Origin: DATFVJ01 sp963851085
GTDB taxonomy: Bacteria > Actinomycetota > Actinomycetes > Streptosporangiales > Streptosporangiaceae
DNA length: 64,000 nt
Assembly: GCA_963851085.1 (NCBI GenBank)
Contig: CAWKNX010000004.1
Location: forward strand, 1 to 64,000
Reading direction: 5' to 3'
In this document: positions 9,319 through 18,280 of the stretch, piece after piece
How the letters are laid out: each line of letters opens with the position of its first letter
How positions within the stretch are numbered: position 1 is the stretch's first letter
Made by a program: the position numbers and the translations under genes
The notes under the pieces: generated by a model
Databases searched by the model: none
Seen by the model: the letters and a program-made list of their open reading frames with translations, nothing else
What the model was told of the DNA's origin: nothing

Positions 9319-12093
9319 CTATCCGAGCAGCGATCGGAGCACATAGGGCATGATGCCACCGTGCCGGTAGTAGGCAGCCTCGCCTGGCGTGTCGATCCGG
9401 ACGATGGCGCTGAACTCGATGCCGTCCGCTCGCACGGTCACCTCGCGAGGTACGTCGCCGGAGTTGAGCGCCTCGACCCCGGTGACGGAGAATTCCTCAC
9501 GCCCGGTCAAGCCGAGCGACGCGGCCGATTCGCCGGGCGGGTACTGGAGCGGCAGGACGCCCATGCCGATCAGGTTGGACCGGTGGATCCGCTCGTACGA
9601 CTCGGCGATCACAGCCCGGATCCCGAGCAGGGCCGTGCCTTTCGCCGCCCAGTCCCGCGACGATCCGGAGCCGTACTCCTTGCCGCCGAGCACCACGAGC
9701 GGTGTTCCCTCAGCGGCGTACGCCTGCGCCGCGTCGTAGATCGTCATCTGCTCACCGGACGGCAGTTTCACCGTGACCCCGCCCTCGGTGCCCGGCGCGA
9801 GCAGGTTGCGGAGCCGGATGTTGCCGAACGTGCCGCGGATCATCACCTCGTGGTTGCCGCGCCTGGACCCGTAGGAGTTGAACGCGCGGCGCTCCACGCC
9901 GTGCGCGCGCAGGTACTCCCCTGCCGGGCCGTCCGCCTTGATCGACCCTGCCGGGGAGATGTGGTCGGTGGTCACCGAGTCGCCGAGCATCGCGAGCACC
10001 CTGGCGCCTGTGATGTCGGTCACCTTCGACGGCTCGCGGCTCATGCCGTCGAAGTACGGCGGCCGCCGCACATAGGTCGACTCCGGGTCCCAGTCGAAGA
10101 TGTCGCCCGCCGGGACGGGCAGCGACCGCCACCGCTCATCCCCCGCGAACACGTCCGCATAGTCGCGGGCGTACATCTCGGTGGCGACGGCCGACGCGAC
10201 GACGTCGTCGATCTCGGCCAGCAGACGGCCAGATGTCGGCGAGGTAGACCGGCTTGCCGTCAGACCCGGAGCCAAGCGGCTGCGTGGTCAGGTCGATGTC
10301 CATCGTCCCCACCAGCGCGTAGGCGACCACGAGCGGCGGCGACGCGAGGTAGTTCATCTTCACGTCGGGATTGATCCGGCCCTCGAAGTTACGGTTGCCG
10401 GACAGTACGGACACGACGGCGAGATCGCTGTCACTGACCGCTTGGCTGATCTCTCCGGCAGCGGCCCGGAGTTCCCGATGCACGTGGTGCAGCCGTAGCC
10501 GACCAGGTTGAAGCCGAGCTTCTCCAGGTAAGGGAGCAGCCCTGACCGCTCGTAGTAGTCCATGACCACCTTGGACCCCGGCGCCAGCGTGGTCTTGACC
10601 CAGGGCTTGCGGGACAGGCCCGCATCCACGGCCTTCTTCGCCAGCAGGGCGGCGCCGACCATCACCGAGGGGTTGGAGGTGTTCGTGCACGACGTGATCG
10701 CCGCGATCACGACGGAGCCGTGATCCACCCATGTCTCGGTGCCGTCCTCCAGCGTCACCGCGACCGGCGAGGACGCGCGCGGGTGCGGCTCCGAGCGCCA
10801 CCGGGTCCGACGCGGGGAACGTTCCAGCGATGCCGTTGTCGACAGACGTGTGGCCGGAGCGGAAGGTAGCTCGGCAGGATCTCACGGAAGGCGCCCTGCG
10901 CGTCGCTGAGCGCGACCCGGTCCTGTGGGCGCTTCGGCCCGGCCAGCGACGGGACGACGGTGGAAAGGTCGAGCTCGAGCCGCTCGGAGTAGCGCGGCTC
11001 CGCGCTCGGGATCGTGCCACAGGCCCTGCTCCTTGGCGTAGGCCTCGACCAGGGCGACGTGCTCGGCCGGCCGGCCGGTGAGCCGCAGGTAGGTCAGGGT
11101 CTCCGCGTCGATCGGGAAGATCGCGCAAGTGGACCCGAACTCAGGGCTCATGTTGCCGATCGTCGCGCGGTTGGCGAGCGGCACCGCGCCGACGCCCTCA
11201 CCGTAGAACTCGACGAACTTCCCGACCACGCCGTGCCTGCGCAGCCGTTCAGTAATGGTCAGGACCAGGTCGGTCGCGGTGGTGCCAGCGGGCAGCTCAC
11301 CGGTCAGCCGGAAGCCGACCACGTTCGGGATGAGCATGCTGATCGGCTGGCCGAGCATGGCGGCCTCCGCCTCGATGCCGCCGACGCCCCAGCCGAGGAC
11401 GCCGAGCCCGTTGACCATCGTGGTGTGCGAATCGGTGCCGACGCAGGTGTCCGGGTAGGCCATCGGCGGCCCGTCACCTTCGGCGGTCATCACGACCCGG
11501 GCGAGATGCTCGATATTCACCTGGTGGACGATGCCGGTGCCCGGCGGCACCACCTTGAACTGGCGGAACGCCCCCTGGCCCCAGCGCAGGAACTGGTAGC
11601 GCTCCCGGTTGCGCTCGTACTCGAAGTCGACGTTCCGCTGGAACGCGTCCGGCCGCCCGAATACGTCCGCGATCACCGAATGGTCGATGACCAGCTCGGC
11701 GGGGACCAGGGGGTTGATCTTCGCCGGGTCGCCGCCGAGGTCGCGCATGGCCTCGCGCATGGCGGCGAGATCGACCACCGCCGGCACCCCGGTGAAATCC
11801 TGCATGATCACGCGCGCCGGGGTGAACTGGATCTCCGCGTCCGGCTCGGCGCTAGGTTCCCAGCCCGCGACCGCGGTGATGTCGCCCGCGGCGATGCCCA
11901 CGCTGCCCTCGTTGCGCAGCAGGTTCTCGAGAAGGATCTTCAGGCTGAACGGGAGGCTAGCCGACCCGTCCACCGCGTCCAGGCGGTGCATCTCGTACGT
12001 TGCGTCGCCGGCCCGCAGGCTGGCGCGGCTGCCGAAGCTGTTCCCGGGCACAGCCGCCCACCTCCTCGCTGTTATGTCCGTTTCTCTCCGCAT
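9319..12093 (-). pseudogene. acnA: Aconitate hydratase A, frame-disrupted
   Basis: The TCA-cycle enzyme that interconverts citrate and isocitrate through a 4Fe-4S cluster. The order of motifs is complete: TDSHTTMVNGLGVLGWG, the cluster cysteines in AITSCTNTSNPSVM and GYGCTTCIGNSGPLP, and the C-terminal swivel domain with KEYGSGSSRDWAAKG. Overall size matches the usual ~900 residues. Five single-base-type frame changes occur near 11007, 10850, 10795, 10455 and 10222, yet every conserved block is present in one of the frames. A central enzyme conserved in this way is unlikely to be dead, so error in the sequence is my preferred explanation; a second intact copy elsewhere is the alternative. Confidence 0.88.
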
Positions 12094-12201
12094 CCTGCCC
12101 TAGGGCGGCAAGCCGACACGCGGCTACCCCTTCGTGGGCTCGCACCGCTGGCACACCACGGCTCCTTCACGGCTGCCGCGGGTCTTGCCGCGAGCAGGTA
12201 T

Positions 12202-12258
12202 CTCGACATCGAGCTATTTCACAGAGCCAATGTACCCATTAGTTCTCTCGACATCAAG
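12202..12258. promoter_or_regulatory. Pair of CTCGA-CA-TCGAG-type palindromes upstream of acnA
   Basis: CTCGACATCGAG (12202-12213) is a perfect interrupted palindrome and CTCGACATCAAG (12247-12258) a near copy, 45 bp apart in the same orientation. They lie 110-165 bases upstream of the acnA start and overlap the end of the PAP2 frame. The form resembles winged-helix (MarR-type) operators. The regulator is not in this window as far as I can tell. Confidence 0.4.
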
Positions 12259-13103
12259 CTACTTAGTGGTAATATCTGGCACGGACCCGCCTGGGTGCCG
12301 GCTTCGCGCTCGATCCGCAGGCCGAGAATCGCCCAGAGACCAAGGACGATGCCGCCCGCGACGGCGATGCTCTCCAGCGTGTCCGACAGCCAGTGAACGC
12401 CGAGATAGGTACGGCACAAGATCATCACGAGCGTCGCCACGGCCACCGCCGCCAGTGCGCGACGACGGCGGCCCGGGCGGACCAGCACCAGGGTGAGCGC
12501 CAGGGCGACGGCGAGGATGGTGATCACGTGGCCGGAAGGAAACGAGCCGGCATCGGCCGCGACCAGGCCACCAGAGGGCCGCGCCCGCATCACCAGATGT
12601 TTGATCAGCTGCAGACGCGCCCGACGTGAGCTGCCGGGGTGATCGCCAGGAAGATCGCCGCGATCCTGCGCTTGCGCGCGAACCAGAGGAAGAGCGCGAC
12701 AGCGATGGCAATGATCGTGCCGCCGAGTCGGCCCGGCGACATCGCTCAGCACCTTCGCGACGTCGGTCAGGACCGCGTCCCTGGTCGGGCGGATCAGCGA
12801 ACCCCAGGCCCGGTCCAGGCCCGCCATCGGGGGACGGGCCGGATTAGCCGCGACGATCGCGGCGAACACGGCCGCGACCGCGAGCAGCAGGCAGGCCACG
12901 AGGGCGAGCACAACGCGGGAACTCCCGGCGGTGGCCCGCCGGTGGGTCGCTGGCGCCATCGATGGCCCGCTGCTGGGGTAGCCCCGCGCCGCCGGAGCGG
13001 GCCACCCCCGGCCGGTGCCCCCAGGATGGCCAGGCCCCGCGGGCCCGCCAGTGGAGTCACCGGGCCCGCGGGCGGTGGATCGGCGCCGATCAGAGTCGGT
13101 CAT
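12219..13103 (-). CDS. PAP2-family membrane phosphatase with internal frame slip
   Basis: A phosphatidic-acid-phosphatase-type membrane enzyme. The N-terminus is a 65-residue Pro/Gly/Arg-rich cytoplasmic tail, then membrane segments. The phosphatase signature appears as KHLVMRARPSG, FPSGHVIT and RTYLGVHWLSD. Between about 12630 and 12738 the frame is shifted and then restored: the correct frame there reads GGTIIAIAVALFLWFARKR, an evident membrane helix. Written as a single frame it contains a hydrophilic nonsense patch. It is divergent from a second PAP2-bearing gene 39 bases away. Confidence 0.7.
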   Translation of the reverse strand: MTDSDRRRSTARGPGDSTGGPAGPGHPGGTGRGWPAPAARGYPSSGPSMAPATHRRATAGSSRVVLALVACLLLAVAAVFAAIVAANPARPPMAGLDRAWGSLIRPTRDAVLTDVAKVLSDVAGPTRRHDHCHRCRALPLVRAQAQDRGDLPGDHPGSSRRARLQLIKHLVMRARPSGGLVAADAGSFPSGHVITILAVALALTLVLVRPGRRRRALAAVAVATLVMILCRTYLGVHWLSDTLESIAVAGGIVLGLWAILGLRIEREAGTQAGPCQILPLSSLMSRELMGTLAL

Positions 13104-13142
13104 GGTGGCTCAAACACTGCCCGGCACCTGCGGGGTTAACCT

Positions 13143-14606
13143 TTGGCAGTGGGATCCAGAACACCGCTCAGGCGGGTCGAGGACTTGGACCGGCGGATCC
13201 TGGCGCGGATCGCGTCGACGCAGTCGCCGGTTCTCGACTACGTGCTTCCCCGGGTCAGCGAGACGGCCAATCACAGCGTGCTATGGATGGCGATCGCACT
13301 CGGCATGGCCGCCACGGGGAACAGGCGGGCCAGGCGGGCGGCGCTGCGTGGCCTGGCCAGTGTCGCAATCGCGAGCACGGCGGCCAACGTGGTGGCGAAG
13401 GGCCTCACCGGACGGGCGCGTCCCATCGGCGAGATCCCCGTGCTGCGGCGACTGGTCCACGTGCCGACGACAACGTCGTTTCCTTCCGGTCACTCGGCCT
13501 CCGCCGCCGCCTTCGCGACCGGCGCCGCGCTCGAGATGCCGCTCCTCACGGTGCCGGTAGGCACCGTTGCCCTCGCGGTCGGCGCGTCCCGCCTCGCCAC
13601 GGGCGTGCACTACCCGTCAGATGTCGCCGCGGGCTTCGCTATCGGTGCTGCGGCGGGGATGGTGACGCTGCGCTGGTGGCCGCGGCGGCCGGCCCAGCCC
13701 GCCGACGCGATGCGGCCCAGGCGCGACGCACCCGCCGCCCCGACCGGCGAGGGGCTCGTGCTCGTCGTCAACGCCGCCGCGGGCACGTCGCCCCAGCTGG
13801 CCGAGCGGCTCCGCACCGAATTGCCGGACGCGGAGATCGTCGAGGTGGCTGAGGGCCAGGACGTGGAGGCCCTCGTGCGCGACGCGGCCCTGCGTGCCCG
13901 GATCCTCGGCGTGGCCGGCGGGGACGGTACCTTGAATGTCGCGGCCGGTGTGGCGCAGGAGGCGGACCTGCCGCTGCTCATCATCCCGGCCGGAACGTTC
14001 AATCATTTCTGCACGGACCTCGGCATCGACTCGGCCGACGACGCGCTTGCCGCGCTCCGCGCGGGAGACGCCGTCCGCGTGGACGTCGGCGTGGCCGGGA
14101 CCCAGGCGTTCCTCAACACCTCAAGCACCGGCGTGTACGTCGATCTCGTCCGCGCCAGGGAGCGGCTCGAGGGCAGGATCGGCAAGTGGCCCGCGCTGAT
14201 GGTCGCCCTCGTCCATGTGCTGCGCCACAGCCGTCCGCAGGATGTCTACGTGAACGGCCGCCGCCGGCGGCTCTGGCTGATCTTCGCGGGTAACTGCTGC
14301 TACGCCCCGCAGGGCTTCGCGCCTTCGTACCGCCCGGATCTCGCCGACGGCCTGCTCGACGTCCGGCTCGTCGACGCCAAACTCCCCATAGCCCGGCTTC
14401 GCCTGCTCGCGGCGGTTCTCACCGGCACGCTCGGCCGCAGCCGGGTCTACCGGGCCTGGACCGCGCACACGGTCGAGATCGCCACCGCGGACGGCAAGCC
14501 GATCCAGGTGTCCGTGGACGGTGAGGTGACCGAGTCCGGCGCGTCGATCCGGCTGGCGAAGCGCCCTGGGCGGCTGCTCGTCTACCGGACCGCCGAGCCC
14601 TCCTGA
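13143..14606 (+). CDS. PAP2 phosphatase - diacylglycerol/lipid kinase fusion
   Basis: A 487-residue two-domain protein. Residues ~1-185 form a PAP2 domain with KGLTGRARP, FPSGHSAS and SRLATGVHYPSD. Residues ~200-480 form a DAGK/sphingosine-kinase-like domain with LVLVVNAAAGT, GGDGTLN and the C-terminal VSVDGEV motif of YegS/DgkB proteins. One domain removes phosphate from a lipid and the other adds it, so the fusion may turn over phosphatidic acid or an undecaprenyl-linked lipid. The reading frame is intact. It is divergent from the PAP2 gene on the minus strand. The fusion type is known in actinobacteria; the substrate is inferred. Confidence 0.85.
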   Translation: MAVGSRTPLRRVEDLDRRILARIASTQSPVLDYVLPRVSETANHSVLWMAIALGMAATGNRRARRAALRGLASVAIASTAANVVAKGLTGRARPIGEIPVLRRLVHVPTTTSFPSGHSASAAAFATGAALEMPLLTVPVGTVALAVGASRLATGVHYPSDVAAGFAIGAAAGMVTLRWWPRRPAQPADAMRPRRDAPAAPTGEGLVLVVNAAAGTSPQLAERLRTELPDAEIVEVAEGQDVEALVRDAALRARILGVAGGDGTLNVAAGVAQEADLPLLIIPAGTFNHFCTDLGIDSADDALAALRAGDAVRVDVGVAGTQAFLNTSSTGVYVDLVRARERLEGRIGKWPALMVALVHVLRHSRPQDVYVNGRRRRLWLIFAGNCCYAPQGFAPSYRPDLADGLLDVRLVDAKLPIARLRLLAAVLTGTLGRSRVYRAWTAHTVEIATADGKPIQVSVDGEVTESGASIRLAKRPGRLLVYRTAEPS

Positions 14607-14798
14607 CCTCGCGTCTTGACCCTCGGCTGTGAGTGGCCCAGATCATCGATCTCGCGCGGCGTGTCGCCGTGACGTGAGACCAAACCGAGGATCTTCGGCC
14701 GTCCAGCCTGCTACCCGCCGGCGGCTTTGCCGTTCGCCAGGATCGATGGCCGGTAGGGCGGGCCAGATGCCGCTCTGGAGGTCATCGATCAAGCTTCG

Positions 14799-14818
14799 CC
14801 CGAGCCCTCCGGCTCGGG
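14799..14818 (+). terminator. Hairpin, possible terminator after PAP2-DAGK gene
   Basis: Stem CCCGAGCC/GGCTCGGG with a CTCC loop, about 190 bases after the stop codon. No T tract follows, as is common in GC-rich actinobacteria. Confidence 0.35.
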
Positions 14819-14951
14819 TAATCCGGCAGTCTCAATGGTCTTGGATGCTCTGCCTTTCCGCGTCTGCCACGCGATGCCCAGGCCCCTGGCCAGTTGTGTG
14901 CGCGGGCGTTTGACCCGTATGTCTCCGGGCAAACCGCGGTGGTCCGAGGAG

Positions 14952-14967
14952 GTGGACCATGGTCCAC
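14952..14967. promoter_or_regulatory. 16-bp perfect palindrome GTGGACCATGGTCCAC
   Basis: A perfect uninterrupted palindrome about 150 bases upstream of the M28 peptidase start. It is a candidate operator; no cognate regulator is adjacent. Confidence 0.3.
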
Positions 14968-15114
14968 GGAACGACGAAACGCCGCGTCCGCGGCGTGAGG
15001 GTGTAGCCGCCGACTCCGCCGGCTCGCCCAGCGCGGCCGGCCCGCGGCCGATGTCCGAACCACAGGGCCCGGCCGTGTTGGACGGCGCATGATCGGGGGT
15101 GGCAGGCTGAACGG

Positions 15115-16425
15115 ATGACAGTGCCTTCTGGGCCTCCCCCTGCTGACCTTGTACCAGCGCCCGCCGCGATACCACGGCCGGATGAGGCTGAGCTCCGCCC
15201 GGTCATCGAGGAACTCGCAGATATCGACCGGGCGCCGGCGTCACCGGGTGAGCGCGAGGCAGCGCACGTCATCGCTGGGCGTTTCCAGGGACTCGGGCTT
15301 CGCGTGGAGGTTGAGGATGAGCCCGCGTTCGGCTCGTACGCCTGGCCGGTCGGTGCCGCTTCCGCTGTCGCGGCGGCTGCGGGGCTGGTGGCACGGCACA
15401 CGGCGCAGTGCACAGACCCGACACGCCGCGGCAGCCGCTACGGGTCAGCGTTGCGACGCGCGGCAGGAACGCTGGGCGGCGCGCTTGGCGCGGCCGGGAT
15501 CGCGGACGAGATCTCACTCGGGCGGCAGGTCATCCGCCGACTCATCAGCCCGCGCCGTACGACCTGCAACGTCGTCGGATACGCCGGTGATCAGGATGCG
15601 GAGCGCACCCTCGTGGTGATGGCCCATCACGACGCCGCGCCGAGCGGAATCGTGTTCGACCAGCGGCTCGAGCGCTGGCTCGCCGCCCGCTACCCGGACG
15701 TGGTGGCGCGGATGACAGAGAATCCGCCGCTGTGGTGGCCGGTCGTGGCCGGACCCGCGCTCGTCGCGATAGGCAGTGCCCCGCTGCCCCTGCCGCCCAC
15801 GATCTCGCGGGCCATCCGCGCCACGGGCACTGTCATGAGCGCGGCCGCGGCCGCCGCCTTCATCGACATTGGCCTGCGTGGCCCGGTGCCAGGGGCGAAC
15901 GACAACCTGAGCGGGGTCGCGGTGCTCGTGTGGCTCGCGCGGGCACTCAGCAAGCGGTCTACGGAGGGTCTGCGCGTCATCCTGTTCTCCGCTGGCGCGG
16001 AGGAGGCACTGCAGCAGGGTGCGCGTGCCTTCGCGCGCCGCCACTTTCCCGCGCTGCCACGCGAGCGCACCTCGTTCCTCAACCTGGACACGGTCGGCTC
16101 GGGACGGCTGGTGCTGCTCGACGGCGAAGGCCCGATCCGGATGGAGCGGTATCACACCGGCATGAGTGACCTGGTCGCCCGCTGCGCCGATGAGCTCGGC
16201 ATCTTCCTGCACCGTCGGCTGCGCTCACGCAACAGCACGGACGGCGTGGTCCCCATGCGGGCCGGTTACCCGGCCGCGACTCTGGCATCCGTGGACGATG
16301 CCAAACTGCTCCCCCACTACCACCTGTACTCCGATATCCCGGAAAACGTGGACTACCGGTGCGTCGCCGACGCCGCGCAGCTCACCGAGGCCGTCGTGCG
16401 CGCCGGTGGGATGCCGTTGGCGTAG
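15115..16425 (+). CDS. M28-family zinc metallopeptidase
   Basis: The predicted di-zinc aminopeptidase has the family ligands in order: VVMAHHDAAPSG (His/Asp), PGANDNLSGVAVL (Asp), FSAGAEEALQQG (Glu pair), LNLDTVGSG (Asp) and a late His in LLPHYHLYSD. Between the first two motifs lies a hydrophobic insert (residues ~205-255: WWPVVAGPALVAIGS and MSAAAAAAF) that may be membrane associated, which is unusual for a soluble aminopeptidase. No signal peptide is visible. The 436-residue frame is intact. Its last 44 bases overlap, tail to tail, the gene on the other strand. The substrate is unknown. Confidence 0.82.
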   Translation: MTVPSGPPPADLVPAPAAIPRPDEAELRPVIEELADIDRAPASPGEREAAHVIAGRFQGLGLRVEVEDEPAFGSYAWPVGAASAVAAAAGLVARHTAQCTDPTRRGSRYGSALRRAAGTLGGALGAAGIADEISLGRQVIRRLISPRRTTCNVVGYAGDQDAERTLVVMAHHDAAPSGIVFDQRLERWLAARYPDVVARMTENPPLWWPVVAGPALVAIGSAPLPLPPTISRAIRATGTVMSAAAAAAFIDIGLRGPVPGANDNLSGVAVLVWLARALSKRSTEGLRVILFSAGAEEALQQGARAFARRHFPALPRERTSFLNLDTVGSGRLVLLDGEGPIRMERYHTGMSDLVARCADELGIFLHRRLRSRNSTDGVVPMRAGYPAATLASVDDAKLLPHYHLYSDIPENVDYRCVADAAQLTEAVVRAGGMPLA

Positions 16426-17230
16426 GCGGGCGCGATCGGTGCGGTCCGCTCGCGGGATGGCCAGCGTCAGCGCCGCCGAGCCCAGCCTGCTCGAAGTACT
16501 GGCGGATCAGCTCATGCTGGCGCCGGCGAAGATCTTCCCAGTGGGCGATGAATTCGGCATCCCCCATCTGTTCGGCCTCACGGTACAGATCCTTGATCTC
16601 CGTCATCTTCTGCTGAGCCGGCGCGGCGGCTTCTGTGTCCGCGTCGTCTGGCGCGGGCGGATACGCAAGGCCTGGCACCTGCTGCGGACGCGCAGGACGG
16701 AACCTGTCCGGTGCTGAGTCACCGCGCGGCGAGCCCAGGGAATCGGCCGGCCACTGCGAAACGGCCGGCGCATCGCGCCACTGCTGTCCTGCCACGTCCA
16801 CCCGCGGCTGCGGACCCGTCACGTCCACCCGCGGCTGCGGACCCGTCACCTCCACCCGCGGCTGCGGACCCGCCACGTCCACCCGCGGCTGCGGACCCGT
16901 CACCTCCACCCGCGGCTGCGGGCCGGGCACGTCCACCCGCGGCTGTGCCGGGGCCCGCCGAGCGGCGGCCCGCAGGCCACGTGGCCGGTGCCGCTGGATC
17001 GATACACGCCACGCGGCTAACACCACAGCCAGCGCTGCCCCGCACGACATGCCCGCAGCGGTCAGGCCCTCGGCCGCTGCCACGATCGGATGCCAGCCGC
17101 GGCCGCCAGTGAGCCGCGAGATCTCACCCGCCAGACCGGTGGCCAGGCCGGCTATGACCAGCACGCCGCCCACGACGGTCAACCCGGCGCATAGCCGCAT
17201 CCGCGGCGTTGCGGCTGGAATGGGCGGCAC
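16382..17230 (-). CDS. Two-helix membrane protein with nonapeptide repeats
   Basis: I do not recognise a family. The N-terminus holds two membrane helices (VVGGVLVIAGLATGLAG and a second around residues 45-70). Then come six tandem nonapeptides PQPRV(D/E)V(T/A/P)G, a disordered linker, and a C-terminal helical part with EIKDLYREAEQMGDAEF and LRRRQHELIRQYFEQAG, probably a coiled coil. The layout suggests a membrane-tethered cytoplasmic helix on a flexible repeat spacer. The 3' end overlaps the M28 gene convergently. The start could also be the Met at residue 11. Confidence 0.6.
   Translation of the reverse strand: MPPIPAATPRMRLCAGLTVVGGVLVIAGLATGLAGEISRLTGGRGWHPIVAAAEGLTAAGMSCGAALAVVLAAWRVSIQRHRPRGLRAAARRAPAQPRVDVPGPQPRVEVTGPQPRVDVAGPQPRVEVTGPQPRVDVTGPQPRVDVAGQQWRDAPAVSQWPADSLGSPRGDSAPDRFRPARPQQVPGLAYPPAPDDADTEAAAPAQQKMTEIKDLYREAEQMGDAEFIAHWEDLRRRQHELIRQYFEQAGLGGADAGHPASGPHRSRPPTPTASHRRARRPR
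16793..16946. repeat. 27-bp tandem repeat, in-frame
   Basis: About six copies of a 27-bp unit (CACGTCCACCCGCGGCTGCG plus seven bases) code for the PQPRVDVTG-like nonapeptides of the membrane protein. The multiple-of-three unit length keeps the frame. Confidence 0.85.
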
Positions 17231-17614
17231 GCTCCAACGATTACATTCCGATTACCCTTGCGCAAGATGAGTGACGAAAGGGCAGCGGAGACGCTGCTCG
17301 GCCAGCACGGATGAGTTCCTGGCGACGCGACCACTACGAACCCGCAGGCGCCGTCTGCCGCTCATCTCACCGACCTGGGCTACGCCACCGCGCGCGGTCC
17401 AGGCGCCCGGAACGTGGCCACGATCATCAGCGTGCCCGGCCGGATCCGGCTGGGCTGATGGGCCAGGCCGGGCCGCGCCCTGCATGGTCGCGGCCAACGT
17501 GTGTCATGCTCGCACTCCCGGGATGGTCAGGGCACAACTCTGACGGGAACATACTGATCGGTGCCGATGTGGACGATCCCATCGGTCATGGACGTGCTCG
17601 ACGGAAGGTTGACC
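17231..17614. other. Divergent intergenic region, no gene seen
   Basis: About 380 bases between the repeat-bearing membrane protein and ceoB. It must hold promoters for both directions, but I see no clear -35/-10 pair or palindrome. Short frames within it look random. Confidence 0.5.
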
Positions 17615-18280
17615 GTGCATATCGTGATCATGGGATGCGGGCGGGTCGGTTCCACGCTTGCCCACATTCTCGAGGACCAGGGTCACACCGTCGCGATCAT
17701 CGATCTGGATTCTGAGGCATTCCGTAAATTGCGCTCCGGATTCAAGGGACGGCGCATCACGGGTGTCGGGTTCGACCGCGACGTGCTGATGGAGGCGGGA
17801 ATCGAGGAAGCGGCCGCGTTCGCCGCCGTCAGCAACGGGGACAATTCCAACATCATCGCAGCGCGGGTTGCCAGGGAGACATTCGGCGTGCAGAACGTCG
17901 CTGCGCGGATCTACGACCCGCGCCGCGCCGAGGTCTACCAGCGGCTCGGCATTCCTACCGTGGCGACCGTACGCTGGACTGCCGACCAGATGCTCCGGCG
18001 ACTGCTGCCCGATGGCGCCGAGCCGCTGTGGCGCGACCCGAGCGGCAAGATGGTGCTCGCGGAGGTAGCCTTCACCGACTCGTGGATCGGGGAGAAGGCG
18101 AGTTCACTCGAGGATGCCGCGCACACCAGGATCGCGTTCATCTCTCGGCTGGGTGAGGCGATGACATGCCCGCCCGGCACGGTCCTCCAGGAGGGTGACG
18201 TCGTGCATGTCATCGCGCCAGAAGCAGATCTCGAGCGGATCACCGCCGTATTCTCCGCTCGCGGTGAGGGAGAACGCTGA
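17615..18280 (+). CDS. ceoB: TrkA-type K+ uptake regulatory protein CeoB
   Basis: A 221-residue RCK protein: an N-terminal Rossmann fold that binds NAD(H) or nucleotide (HIVIMGCGRVGSTLA, then the acidic end of β2 in AIIDLD) and a C-terminal RCK_C domain (from about residue 135). Such cytoplasmic proteins gate Trk/Ktr potassium transporters. I place the start at the GTG at 17615 because GGAAGG lies at the right distance and homologues begin with HIVIMG; an ATG 14 codons upstream has no better support. It overlaps the next gene by one base (TGATG), so the pair is translationally coupled. The pair matches Rv2691-Rv2692 of Mycobacterium tuberculosis. Confidence 0.88.
   Translation: MHIVIMGCGRVGSTLAHILEDQGHTVAIIDLDSEAFRKLRSGFKGRRITGVGFDRDVLMEAGIEEAAAFAAVSNGDNSNIIAARVARETFGVQNVAARIYDPRRAEVYQRLGIPTVATVRWTADQMLRRLLPDGAEPLWRDPSGKMVLAEVAFTDSWIGEKASSLEDAAHTRIAFISRLGEAMTCPPGTVLQEGDVVHVIAPEADLERITAVFSARGEGER

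Larger units (their letters stand above)
14607..15114. other. Intergenic region without a convincing gene
   Basis: It holds a hairpin and a 16-bp palindrome, listed separately. Small open frames exist on both strands but have no ribosome-binding site, conserved motif or codon pattern I can support. Confidence 0.5.

Noticed and set aside
5550..9353. Long plus-strand frames of 547 and 571 residues
   Set aside because: They are antisense to NB-ARC, CRP and MFS genes whose motifs are clear, and have Arg/Pro/Gln-rich random composition.
2930..12093. Programmed frameshifting as cause of the split genes
   Set aside because: Breaks occur at unrelated sequences, several per gene, without slippery heptamers followed by structures.
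11014..12396. 460-residue plus-strand frame
   Set aside because: Antisense shadow of aconitase.
14835..15092. 85-residue plus-strand frame in front of the M28 gene
   Set aside because: No ribosome-binding site, no family, and it covers palindromes. Not supported.
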